Assembly (NCBI RefSeq): GCF_007655135.1
Contig: NC_045128.1
Location: 35,682,811-35,746,810 of the forward strand
Direction: 5' to 3'
Origin: Punica granatum
Lineage: Eukaryota > Streptophyta > Magnoliopsida > Myrtales > Lythraceae
DNA length: 64,000 bases
This document shows positions 47,866 through 59,661 of this stretch, one piece after another; position 1 is the first letter of the stretch, and each line of letters starts with the position of its first letter. The translations under genes were made by a program, and so were the position numbers. The notes beneath the pieces were generated by a model. That model worked only from the letters and a program-made list of their open reading frames with translations, was not told the origin of the DNA and did not search any database.

Positions 47866-50800
47866 TTACCCCAGTTCTGTTGTCACTGGAGTTTGGTCAT
47901 CATCGTCTCGATTAGGCAGAGGAGGCGGCACTTGGTAGACGTATTGTATTGGTACACTTGGGAAGTATCTACCATCAGTATGTTCATGAGAACTTTGGCA
48001 AACATCAGCTCCACCTAATGAATTCCTTTCTTTGTAAAACTGCAGAAACCCAAGCCACTCATTCCGATAAATTTTTTACAGAAAGAATGAGACATTAAAA
48101 TCGACATAAGCAGTACGGAGTATATGGGTGATTCCAGAACAAATTCATGATGGTATCTACCATCAGTATGTTCATGAGAACTTTGGCAAACATCAGCTCC
48201 ACCTGATGAGTTCCTTTCTTTGTAAAACTGCAGAAACCCAAGCGACTCATTCCGATAAATTTTTTACAGAGAGAACGAGACATTAAAATCGACATAAGCT
48301 CTAGTATGTAGTATATGGGTGATTCCAGAACAACTTCATGAACTCAGGACTGCTCAAAGTTTGGTAAGCTATCTCCATGGGTGCTCTGGAGCTTTTAGTC
48401 ATCCGACACTCCAAGAATGAAACTCTCTTGATCCCCAGGTCGTTTCAGCAGCCAATTATATATGCTAACAATATTAGACGGTACGACTATGTGTACGGAT
48501 CAATTTGCATGATTGATTGTGATTTTGTAGCAATTAGTTGAGATCGATCATACCTCGTCATTCAAGTATTCCTTGTTTCCTTTGCCAATCAGGTCCATCT
48601 TCTCTTTGAGCTCTATATTTTCTTGATGAACTCGGTTCCTCTGCATTTTAAGCCGATAACTTAATACTTTCTCACAAGCAATCAGCAAGTTATACGTATC
48701 AGGAAATGGGGAGCAATCAAATAAATGAAAGACCTTCAGGTGCAGCTCCTTAATGTAACCGCTTCTATGTTGGTCCTGCCCGAGTCACATGATCAACAAA
48801 GTTCTAAGTTAGTCGGAAGTATAAACTGGCCTGTCCTAACATCTCTTTTTTGAGACAGATATATTCTTCTTTTACTTATCAAAAAAGATATATTCTTCTT
48901 TTAGCCTATGTCATATAGGAATGAAAGTTAGCAGTCGATATATGTCATGGTCTGGGATTTATTAAATTACCTTCTGAAGACGCACGGCTGATAAATGCAA
49001 TTCCAGTTGGTTCTCCAAGATCTCCAAATCTTTGATGCCCATGTCAGAAGTTTCTCCCATCAGTCGTCTGCACGAGACTCCTTTATGTAAATGCACCGCT
49101 CAAAACAAGGAAAAGATCAACCACAACCAAAAGGTCAGATGGATATCAATCATCAATGTGTTCGTCTCAACTAGCTAGGTCGACTTCGTTCACTACATGT
49201 GCTGTATATATAAAGTGGAAACTCGCTGTGTTGCATGATCCCTCTGTACCTGTTTCTGTCTTGCAGATCTTGAATCTGCAGTTTCAAGCTCGCCACTTCA
49301 TCTTGCAAAACCTACAAAATGCAAGATCCAAATGTAGGCTGTCTGATTGGGAAAAGAGAAGCTGGGGAATTATAGATCAATTATCGATTTGTCATAATCA
49401 TAATATGAGTAAAGCAATAATCTCGAGCGAAAGCACAACACAAGCGGACCAAGATTATGATAAGTTTATGTATCTGATTTCCCTCTCTGTTTACTAGAAC
49501 AGAAACCGGAAACAAATCTAAAAATGAATATATAAAAATAAAAATAAAAATAGGAAACAAAGGCATGATCAGTAATTACATACTTTAATATCACTGGGAG
49601 CATTGGTTTCGAGTGCTTCATGGCTTTCACCCTTTTGATTATTGTAGCGTTCGATGATTTCCTTCATGCTGCATGCCACGGGAAGATTAGTTTCATGTAT
49701 GGTGCGGAATCTATACATGTTTACATTCCATATATGACAGAAATATTTAGTACCATCTAAAGCACAAAAGAGGCGTAACTGAATCGATCCAGAAAAAGGT
49801 AACCAAAAATTTCGGAAAAATTTTGGGGTGCTATAACAAGTGTTCCCAAATAAGTTCTTCATGATATTTGCATTTATGCTGCATAAACACTTTCTAATCT
49901 GTAAACTTTACTAAATCGATGATATATATCCACGGGCATAATGCTTCCCGGATATCTGTAGGTTAAATTAGCTCCGTATCATATATGTCCTTCTAAGTGG
50001 ATGATATGATGGATATCAGATTGCATTTGTATGTTTGAGTACTGAAGTATGGGAAATTCTATAAGCAATCACTTTATAGCGCAATACTTTTCTAGACGGC
50101 CGTTTGAATTATGTAAAATGATTGATGAAAATAAACAAACAGTCGACGGACAAAAAATGATAGTATCAAGTAATGGTCGAATCATAGGATTTTCTATTAA
50201 GTACGGATACAGCCTGCGACATATATTCAAATGTTTTCCAGGTGAGGTACATTAATTTTGTGTATCGCCAAAAATGAATTACATATGGTAAGATCAATTG
50301 AGCCATGGAATGCACATACATGATGTCCAATTTATATGCATGACCAAGTTCTTCATCAGTTTCTGAACATCAAAAATCATATTTCTGGGTTTCAATACTG
50401 TAACATAAATACATATGTACATATACTCCGTACCATTAGCTAGTGCAAATTGAGAAGATGATTTAACTATCAGGAAACTATTCTAAAATTAACTAACCTG
50501 GTGCTGGAGTACTCATAGAGTTGGCCAGTGCAGGCGAAGATGATTAGGCCGACTTCGGAATCACATAGGGTGGCAATTTCCTCAGCTTTCCGGAGCAATG
50601 AATTCCGTCTCTTCGAGAACTTAATTTGCCTGCTTGTCGAGCCTGCCTCCGACCCTTTAATCTGACCCTCTCCTCCTCCCCTCTCCAGCACCTCATCCTT
50701 CCCTTCCGTTTCGACAATCCCTTGGTCTTTCTGCTTATATATAATAACCGTCAACTAGGCAGCTCAAATGTTTGTTTAGAACATCCAAGATCATCGGAAG

Positions 50801-51013
50801 AACAATATACTTAAGGAAGTATTAGCTGGTCAGATGAATAGCAATATTTGTGCGTCGAGAAAAAAAAAAAAGAAAGAAAGAAGGAAATATTACTTGTTTT
50901 GAGGATGATGAGCTCTTCATTGCAGTGGAAAAAGAATTTCCCCTGTTCTTGACCCAACTCAGAGAGAATTGAGCTGGAAAAGTGGTTTTGGGTTTCATGT
51001 GACTGAAGACCAC
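47866..51013 (-). CDS. MADS-B: divergent AGL17-like MADS-box gene with N-terminal extension
   Basis: Minus-strand exons 51013-50894 (or from the inner ATG at 50920), 50730-50498, 49668-49584, 49311-49250, 49067-48971, 48775-48734, 48640-48554 and 48039-47866 join in frame and give about 299 aa (268 from the inner ATG). The MADS core is clear: [20 protein letters not shown], then [20 protein letters not shown]. Its first 13 residues, normally MGRGKI.I.RIDN, are replaced by [14 protein letters not shown] Gly/Glu-rich extension encoded partly by an extra upstream exon precedes it. The I and K regions ([37 protein letters not shown]) are typical, but exon 4 has 97 instead of 100 nt. The last exon exists in two tandem copies (acceptors at 48227 and 48039), giving alternative C-termini. 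DNA binding may be altered, since the N-terminal arm contacts the minor groove. Expressed gene or early pseudogene cannot be told from sequence; splice sites are all good. Confidence 0.8.
47965..48341. repeat. Tandem duplication of about 188 bp over the MADS-B last exon
   Basis: 47965-48152 and 48153-48341 are nearly identical (offset 188, later 191 after a 3-bp indel). Both contain the acceptor CTGCAG followed by TTTTACAAAGAAAGGAA on the minus strand. Unique sequence resumes on both sides. Confidence 0.93.
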
Positions 51014-53814
51014 AAAACCGCTAGTGGAATTATTTGCTGGAAGCGGTTTTGTAATTCATCTTCCTATGATTAAATTCTATGGGCCAACATGCACTTAATT
51101 AATCATTTTGTCTAGGAAAATGTCAGAGGCCTAATTAATAGTTAATTAATCAATTAATTAATCAGGATAAGTAGCTCTAATGCAAATAGAATAGTCTATG
51201 GCTACTTTCAGCTAGAGTGGGACAAAGGATTTGAAATATGTATACACACACATAAAAAAATATAGTTAATTTTCTTTGAATTTAAGGCATATATCGTTGT
51301 CATTTTGATTGATTCTTCCTTTTCGTATACTTTTCATGGCGTCACGGAATGATCATAACCAATTGTTGATTGTCTTGATGGTTTTACTATAGCTAGCCAG
51401 CTAGGCAGCACCGCATGCAGCTCATTGATAGCTTGAGAGATGTCATAGATAGTAGTAATGAAATTAATGTAATAGGGCCGCTGCAATCAAGATTGGATAT
51501 ATACTGCGGCATACATAAATTGTTGGAGATATATACAATGATCGTCCGTTGAAAAAGTAAGAAAATACAGAAAGTTTTAAGTTGAAATCAATCACATCCA
51601 CGCAACTTATGTATCATTTGATATCGTATGTAAACCCTAACCCTAGCTCTTATTTCTGAATTAATAGGGAGTGTGACTCGATCACTAAACAAATTTCACC
51701 ATCCACTATTCTTAAGAAAAAGAAATTGGCTTGACATGAAAAAAATAAAAAAATATAACTACCCCAAGAAGACAACGGTTGAGAAAGATCGATCCAAGCA
51801 ATAAAATACGTATAGCGTGCATATATTTCTACATGTACACTTATTGAAAACAAATGAATTGAAGCTCTTTTGTGTGCTTTCATATATAAATATTTCAACT
51901 GTACCTTATCGAAATGAAATATCTATCCGCTCGACTATTTACAGAAATGGCAATTGAACTAAGTGAGACCAAGATTAATTAATCTCTTAAAGCACCATGC
52001 GTGTTTGTTATCTGCACCAATATTTCCGGTCGCACTCACATGCTTCTCATTTCTCGTCTTGCTCTCTCTCCATGGCAGACACCTTCTGGTGCCTCCACAC
52101 CCCGGCGGACATCACGCCCTTCCTCCAAAAGAGAAATTATCTCCACCCGTTTCCATCCCTTTGCTGCTAGTCATCCCCCCAACCCATTGATCACTGTCAT
52201 CCCGCCTCTCAAACACGCAACATACATACGAGGTATCCTTCTTATTTTTAAAAAAGTATTACATGTAACGGATATATATACTTTCTCCAATTACAAAGAG
52301 AAAGAATCACTTTGGAATATGGTTTGCAAATCCATATATGTATATCGGAATATTTGCTTTCACGCCATCAAATTTTTTCAATATTATACACATATACATA
52401 TTTATAGTTACTCATGTCATTTACTGTAACGTTTTTAAAGCTGTTTTTCGCAGAACTATAATATATGAACTTATGGGCCATGCATGCTAGTAGTGTTACT
52501 GTGGTAGTTCATGTTCATGACAAGTTCATGGACAATCTATCATCTATTATATGAAATGACTTTTCGAATATATTGCACGTACATGTTTTTCTCTTTTCAT
52601 CAGTTGAATGAGTTCGCTATTGCATTTATCTACGTTAATTATATTGATTTGAAACGCATTAAGAATTTTAACGTAAAAGAAAAATCAAAATCTTCTTAAT
52701 AGCTCGGAAAATTTTATTGATAGGATTAAAAGTTTATTTGTTGGATGGAATATAACCTCACAAAAGTAGTTCGGGCATTTATATTATACCGTAAAATCTT
52801 ATGTCAATCAATTCTTTTCCCATATACCCAAACTTAACAGCCATCCCTCCTCTTGCTTATGCTCATGCATAACTTTTTCTGCGTAATGTACATTATCATC
52901 AAATACCAGTGGTCCCAACTGCTATTTTATAGATAAGTGAAAATCAAGCTACATGAAAAAAATTCTCGCATCACGCCCGGTTGACTCTGTGTGATCAGTC
53001 TATTTATATGCACGGCATATATATAATAACTGTGCTTACCTTATCGTATCACAGAAATGGCAATTGAACTAAGTGAGACCAAGATTAATTAATCTCTTAG
53101 AGAAGCACGCATCTTCACCTATTAACCTAAAAGTTTTTCGTTTTAATTCTAGTTAAGTGAGATTACTGTGCCCTTTTATTTAGTTTTTCTTTCCAATTTC
53201 TTATACTAGACTCACATACCTCCTTTGTAAAGAAAAAAAATTAGAGAAGAAGAATACGATGATCTTATAATTTGACGTAGCAAGTATCAGATGAGCTGTA
53301 TTATGTGTCTCCTGCTAAAGTAGGCCTTCAAAATTTTATTTCAGTACTCACGTGTTGGTAATGTTACCGTGCTAAAGATAAATGATGGACATAACGTTAT
53401 CTAACAAGATTAAACTTTTTTTTTTTTAAACAGCGTCTACCTAGTTCTAGGTTTTATTGATCGTACGTGAGTAGTCCACATACATAATTTCACAAGTGGC
53501 ACAGAGAACCAAACCCCTGATCGAACAATTCTGATCGACCAGCACAACACAAAGAGAAAGACAGGAAAAAAAAAAAGCAAAAAAAGAGCAACACTACCCG
53601 GGACCTTATGGCTCCGAGCCAGAGACTTGTGCCACTGCACTTAGTCCCCTTCACGATATATGTTTTTCTTATCAATTCAAAGACGTACTGATCTATTGTT
53701 GCTGTTCCCCTTGCTAACTAATAACCTGGCAAAACAAAAATGTATACATATTAGCTATATCACGTAGGAACAATATATGTATAACATTTGTATAGCGTAA
53801 TATTAAGTACATCT

Positions 53815-53845
<31 letters not shown>

Positions 53846-54106
53846 CTGTGTATATAATATTATATATATATGTACAGTTGATAAACAAAGGGGCCCTTCA
53901 GTGACTAACCTGATACGCTCTCGGTTGATGCCCCAGTGTTATAAATTAGCACCGGTTAGAGCAAATTAATGACAAACAAACGTCATTTCCCGTTTGAGAT
54001 CTGTGTGTTTGCCAACCGCACTGCATTGAATTAAAAACATTGGAGATACATACGTATATATAATATATAATTTTATATATTATACATACATATATGTGGT
54101 ACCGGC
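51014..54106. other. Gap between MADS-B and MADS-C
   Basis: No supported gene. It holds the presumed MADS-B promoter (51.0-51.3 kb), a 49-bp perfect direct repeat (51941-51989 and 53051-53099), (TA)n runs near 53826-53875, and at 53410-53640 a T-rich start followed by non-coding sequence that may be the 3' end of an antisense retroelement. Confidence 0.5.
51941..53099. repeat. Pair of identical 49-bp direct repeats 1.11 kb apart
   Basis: 51941-51989 and 53051-53099 are identical over 49 bp (starts ACAGAAATGGCAATTGAACT, ends AATCTCTTA). The outer sequence differs except for a nearby TACCTTATCG in both. The enclosed 1.06 kb has no gene. Confidence 0.9.
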
Positions 54107-57100
54107 CTATTGCCCTGGGGGGCATAGGCTGAGATTAAGGACGGGCACATTTGTATTCTCCTGATCATCTGCACTCGAAGCACTATTTCCCAGTAATATA
54201 GTGCTGCTTTTGATAGGATCCTCTGCCGGTAAAGGCTGAAGAAATACAAAGGAAAAAAGAAATTATTAAAAAACTAATCTAAATTCACTAAGCTGTGTGA
54301 ACAAAGATATTTTTTTTTCCGGGTAGGCAACAAAAATAATTTGTTCAAGAACCACAATATATGTACTTATGAAAAGATAAGGGGAAAAAAAAAGAACCAG
54401 AAGATACCAAGATTGGTATTCGATCGGAAGAATGTATGTCACTCCTCTCGAAATTGTCCAATCGATCGATATCCCACTCATCTCGTCAAATTAAGTTATT
54501 TGTTATCTATTATTTATAATCTAGCTATAATTACAGTTTTAAAAGTGTAAGGTTCAGCTCTTTCCCTTCAATCTCCACATTTAACTTTCAATGGCACCCT
54601 TATTTTTGCACTTTGTTATTTTTACCAGAAAATAAAAAGCCCTTACCCTTAATTATTCGGTGGGACCATGAGGCGTCCTCAGCCTTTTGACCGAGACTCG
54701 TCCTCGTTCGAGTGTCGGCTTGGCCCTGGCCATCCTTATACCCTTATTTCTAAGCTAACACAGAACTGTCGGTCAACAAAATAAGAGAACAAAAGCTGGA
54801 ATTCTCTTGTCTTCTCCTCTTTAATTCTTTCTAATAATTTAGAATTTCTGTTTTTGTGGTGAGAATAGTTTTCCCATGAACTCCGTTTAGCTAGAGAAAT
54901 GGAAACTAATACCTTTTTCTTATACAATGTAATTAGTAATTAACGTACACTGAGGATACCTTAAATGGTTCAAGGATAAGACTGACGATATACCTTATAC
55001 AATGTACTTTAGTAATTTAGACTGAGGATACCTGCTCTCCCTTTAGTTTTGTGTTGTTCTGAATCATGATTTCGCTCAACTTCCTCCGCAACTCTATATT
55101 CTCTTGTTCGATTCGGTCAGTCTGCATGAGTGATGGTGCAACTCAACAATGAAGTAATAAGCTAATCGATAAAAGAAGAAAAGCAAAATATATAGTAGCA
55201 GTTTAATTAACAGTGATGAGCAAAAACTTAATAATAAATAATTAGGTATATAAATATGTTTTTGAGACCTTTTCCTTTAGCTCTGTTGCTTCTTCCTTGA
55301 AAATTTGATCCTGGAAAGGTCCAAAAATGAGGAAACGATTCGACAGAGCAATGAAGTATACCGGATCAATAATCAACGTATGGAGAACTAAAACATATAC
55401 CGGATCAAATATATGCTACAGCGGTTCAATTTATCTTTAGCTAAACATCCAATCAATGAGGAAATCTATAACTAAAACATTTTAAAATCAGAAACTGATA
55501 AATGGAAAAGAAGAGTACATATTTGCCACTAGCTCTAGGAAAATTATACATCTCGACCTGATCTATACTGATATATCTGAGCATATATAATAATAATAAT
55601 AATAATAATTTGCTCATAAACATTGGCATAAGTCATGGAATAATTGGGAGTAATGTTTATCATTCACCTTTTGTGCACGAACATTCTTTAGACCCGTGTC
55701 CAACTTGGCCTCCAGATCGTTCAACTCTTCAAGCCTCATTTCTTTAAGCTCTTGTCCCATTAAATGCCTGTGTGTATATGTAATTAATTAATTAATGGAA
55801 GTCAGCTATATTTCCTACTTTTGTAACCCAGAGACGTGACTGAGATTACGATAAAAGTCAAAGATCCAAAACAATTTTAGACCTAAACTAATCCAATTGA
55901 GATACACATCGAAAGCAATTAAGATGTTCATTTTTCTCGTCAAAAGCAATTATTTCCTTGGCCAAAAAGTCAAATACCAAGATGGTGCAAAGCGCGGAAG
56001 ACAATATTTGTGTATCGTATATGTACCTTTGAGATTCTTGCAGCCTGCTTATCTCTAGCTTCAAGCTTGCGGTCTCCGATCGTAATGACTGAATATATAC
56101 GGACAATATGATTACGGTTTATTACTTTTATCAAGTTCAGATAAATAGCTAGATCTTTTGTTATTTGTATAGGAGCAAGCATATTTTAATAAATAAAAGT
56201 TTAATCTCAGGCTTGAAATGTATGTATTTATGCATGCACGTATATCCAAGAAATTATAAGTAAGAACGTTGTGTACCTATATACGTTTGATTGTCGGGTA
56301 AAATTAATTAATTTAAGAAACTTTCGAAAATTTTACCTGCATTTCAAGAGCAGACATGCATGGCAGATTATTTACCTCCTGCTTCACCTTGCCATATCTC
56401 TCAAGTATTGACTTCATGCTAGCAATTACCGCAAGAGTAGACACAATTACTATCATTTCAATCTATAACTAGACGATAATTAATTCGGAAAAAGAGAGTG
56501 TACTGCAGTAACATAAGTCCTAACTTGTGAACCAAGAATGCAAAAGAGAGAAGATCGGATAATGTCATCATGGGAACTGACTCTTATATAAGAGTACAAT
56601 AGGGGACACAAGGGATGCTTCTTGGCAAATCAAACCATTGGAGACAGAAATTAATGCTTACGTTTGGTTTTCGAGTTATACATGTGATCTAACTCAATTT
56701 GATTTTGTGTACTGATTATAAGTGGCGATAAATATATTGATGTATCAGAATATATATGTGTTTGTATATATAAATTTGAAAGTAAATGGATGAAAAATTT
56801 ATTATTAAAAAATTAATTTTAAAAATAATTAGAAAAAAATATGAGTAAAAAAATATTATTAAAAGAAAGTTTAAAAATGATTAAAAATAAATATGAGTAA
56901 GAAAGTATTATTAAATAGAAAAAAAGATAAAATAATAATTATTATATTATTGAATTTTCAAAAGAATAGAATTGATCGAAATAGAATTGAGTTATTACTC
57001 AAAAAAGAAAACAAAGTTAATTTAAATCTCAATTTTTGTGTGCCGCAGCTAAGCTCGTCTTTTTAGGAGGGAGGCAAACACATGTGCTGATTTAGTGGCA

Positions 57101-58677
57101 CAATGGGACAAAAGGGAAATGATGATGATGGTTAAGCGAGGTAGTTTTCGGGGAAAAGAGAAATTGTGAACGAAGATATTTTAGATTAAATTTTTGTCAA
57201 TGAAACTTATTAGGTTCCTTTATTTTTATTCATATTTACATTTATTAAGTATTTTTTTATAATTGAAAAAATAACTAAATCCACATCTCTCTATTAGAAT
57301 CAACTTAATTATGGATATATACAAAGTAAATAGACAATATGTCCATTAAAGTTTAACGGTATATAATTGAGATCTCAATCCATTATTTACACCCCTGAAA
57401 TGTACATTGTTTAAATTCTTCCGTCAATATTTCGTGAATAAATTAATGGACAAAAAAAAATACTTAAAGAGAATTTGGCATAGTGACGCATGTTTTCACT
57501 TAATAATCAAGATGTTTCAAATTCAATACTCGTCATGGGATTACTCATGCAATTTATTAATTATTATAATTTTTATTTTATTATTTTAAACCCATAAACA
57601 TCTCTTATATCCGAAAAAAAACTCAAAATTCCGTTATATTACTCATTTGCTTCTTTTCTATCATTGTTTTGTTCACTTTGATTATTTTAAACTTTAAAAA
57701 ATAATATAATTCTGAATTTTTTGAAAGAAAAAAAAGGGGACAAAAGGATGAGGATGGCTGGGGCCATGGGGGCTCCAAATGGCCACTGCCCCTCCGTTCC
57801 CACCCGTGAGAAGTTGCTGGTGACTCGTACGGGCTCCGATCTGCATGCCCCCTCCTCAATTTGCCCTTTCACCCACTCTCTTTCCGCTCTCCTAGTTTGA
57901 CTCGAAGAAAGAGAGGGAGGGGAGAGATCGGCACCCACGCCAGCCACGGCCCACCAGGCGGCCTGACATGTTTAAAGCCCCCGACAAGGTCGACTAGGGG
58001 GGCCGGTGGCCGGTGGGGGTGCCGTCATTGTTGATCTGACCTCCCTCTCTCCGATTTTAATTCGAAAAAGAAGAGGATTCAGTTGGTGTACCATCAAACT
58101 CTCCGGGACAAATTCGTATATTTACTTGTCATATATATACATTCTCGGTTTCTAATTCAGAATTTCTAAAAACTGTCAATCGATTTCTATGTTCTCTTTC
58201 AATCTAAAGCTTAATTTCTAAAACCCTAAGTCAAAGTATCTACATATATAATGACTAATTAGTTTCCATCTACCAATCTCCACTGAAGGAATCACGGTAC
58301 TGCTTTATTTGGGAAATCTTGTTCACCTTTACCCATCCCTATTTAGTAAGTTAGAATCATCCGTTGGATTTTTCGATCGGCTAATCATATATACACACAT
58401 AGAATCATCCGTTGGATTCTCGATCGGCTAATCATATATAAACACATATAGTCTCATAAATTCAAATTAGGCTAAATGAGACACGGATAACTGACCTCGT
58501 GCTGGCAAAATCATAAACCTTGCCGGTGCAGGAGAAGATGATTAACCCGATTTCCGCATCGCACAGAATGGAGAGCTCCTTCGCCTTTTTGAATAGCCCC
58601 GTTCGTCTCTTGAAGAAAGTCACCTGCCGGCTCTTCGAGCAGTTGATCTTCCGGATCACGATCTTCCCTTTCACCAT
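54107..58677 (-). CDS. MADS-C: MIKC-type MADS-box transcription factor, AGL17-like, complete
   Basis: Minus-strand exons 58677-58496, 56418-56337, 56088-56027, 55767-55668, 55310-55269, 55121-55032 and 54235-54107 (182, 82, 62, 100, 42, 90, 129 nt) join in frame with GT-AG borders to a 228-aa protein, the usual AGL17-clade length. The MADS domain starts [18 protein letters not shown] rather than MGRGK. It has [16 protein letters not shown] where most family members have FSKRR, while [15 protein letters not shown] is normal. The I and K regions read [30 protein letters not shown] and [18 protein letters not shown]. The C-terminus ends [15 protein letters not shown], like the clade's VPV.LQL tail. 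Intron 1 (2.1 kb) contains a GC-rich insertion and a 49-bp tandem repeat. The loss of the Ser in FSKRR may affect DNA contact or regulation. It is a nuclear regulator; targets are unknown. Confidence 0.92.
54918..55034. repeat. Duplicated segment over the MADS-C exon 6 donor
   Basis: CCTTATACAATGTA..TTAGTAATT..ACTGAGGATACCT occurs at about 54917-54961 and again at about 54994-55033. The second copy is the real exon 6 donor (GAGCAG then GTATCCTC on the minus strand); the first carries the same GTATCCTC. Confidence 0.7.
57720..58070. other. GC-rich insertion-like block in MADS-C intron 1
   Basis: A sharp change to GC-rich sequence (CCCCTCC, GGGGGGCC tracts) within AT-rich intron DNA. Open frames here are not recognisable. 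Probably part of a transposable element; no ends identified. Confidence 0.35.
58352..58448. repeat. Two-copy tandem repeat of about 49 bp in MADS-C intron 1
   Basis: AGAATCATCCGTTGGATT, TCGATCGGCTAATCATATAT and ACACATA(T)AG are repeated head to tail with few changes, about 50 bp downstream of exon 1 in transcript direction. Confidence 0.9.
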
Positions 58678-59249
58678 CTCTCCGCTATCTGCTTTCTGCT
58701 TATTCGACCTCCGTGTTCTCCAGACGAATCCGAGAACACTGGAGACAACGATGCCAAAAGAACAAATCGCAACCGCAACTGGAGACTTTGGAGGGCGAGC
58801 TCACATGTAAGGAACCGATGGTGTCTCTTCGATGGACACAAGGTCTTCGGTAATGGAATTTGTTTATAATTAGTTGTGTTTGGAGTTGCTTCTCCTCTAA
58901 GATGGAGCAAGAGGACAATTGATTTCTGAATCGCATCATAAAATCAACTATATATTTTAATGGGGAAAATTTAAATATTATAAGGGTCCATGTTCAAATT
59001 TGCGTAGGACGATGAGGACTATATATATATATACAATTGGGGACAGTACATAAACAGGAGAGGTTGAACTTGCGTTGATTTCCATTGGATGAAGCCCATC
59101 AAGCTGGTCAAGAAAGACAAAGAGAAAAGTCGACGGGGTTGGTTCAGTGCACCCCTTTGACCAAAAGAGGCATTTTATTAGCTAGGGTTATAGTAATATT
59201 CATCAAGAAAGAGAGAGAGAAAAAAAAAGAAAAAAGAAAAAAAGAAGCT
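58678..59249. other. MADS-C upstream region
   Basis: Should hold the 5' leader and promoter of MADS-C (reading left). It contains a short (TA)n run at about 59020-59032 and an A/G-rich tract at 59207-59246. No other gene seen. Confidence 0.45.
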
Positions 59250-59600
59250 TGTAAGGTGCTCATTGGCCCTTCACTCAAAAGTGCTAGTTATTAGTCAGGT
59301 CATTGGGCCTTACATATAAATCGCAAATTTCCCTCTTACACACAATAGATGTGGGATTCGCGGGGCTCTTAGGCCGAGGTTTAGAATATAACTCCCATGG
59401 ATTCGGACTCGTGAGAAGCCCCTAGAACGCGTATCCGCAATTCTGCATGGTTGTGGGTCAGGGTCGGCTCTGATGCCATGTGTAACGTCCTCGCTGGGCT
59501 CATCACTCAAAAGTACTAGCTGCTAGTGAGGTCATTGCCCACATATAAATCTCAGATCTCCTCCCTTACATAACCGATGTTGGATTTGTGAGGCATAACA
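59250..59600 (-). mobile_element. TRIM (terminal-repeat retrotransposon in miniature), intact
   Basis: Two direct terminal repeats of about 120 bp (59250-59372 and 59482-59600) share TCACTCAAAAGTRCTAG, AGTSAGGTCATTG and ACATATAAATC motifs and start TGTAA; the right one ends AACA. The perfect 5-bp target duplication AAGCT flanks both sides (59245-59249, 59601-59605). Next to the right repeat, 59467-59479 read on the minus strand is TGGCATCAGAGCC, a near match to the initiator-methionine tRNA primer-binding site (TGGTATCAGAGC), two bases from the LTR. The internal part is only about 110 bp and codes for nothing. Total 351 bp. Transposition would need proteins of other elements. Confidence 0.85.
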
Positions 59601-59635
59601 AAGCTAGGGTTAGCAATTGTTCTAGAAAGTGCTGA

Positions 59636-59661
59636 TTTTATTATTATTATTATTATTATTA
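59636..59661. repeat. (TTA)n microsatellite
   Basis: Run of TTA/ATT trinucleotides, about 26 bp, just right of the TRIM. Confidence 0.9.

Noticed and set aside
52001..52429. Plus-strand frame of 142 codons between MADS-B and MADS-C
   Set aside because: No domain; its residue composition merely reflects pyrimidine-rich DNA; no start context or conserved exon structure.
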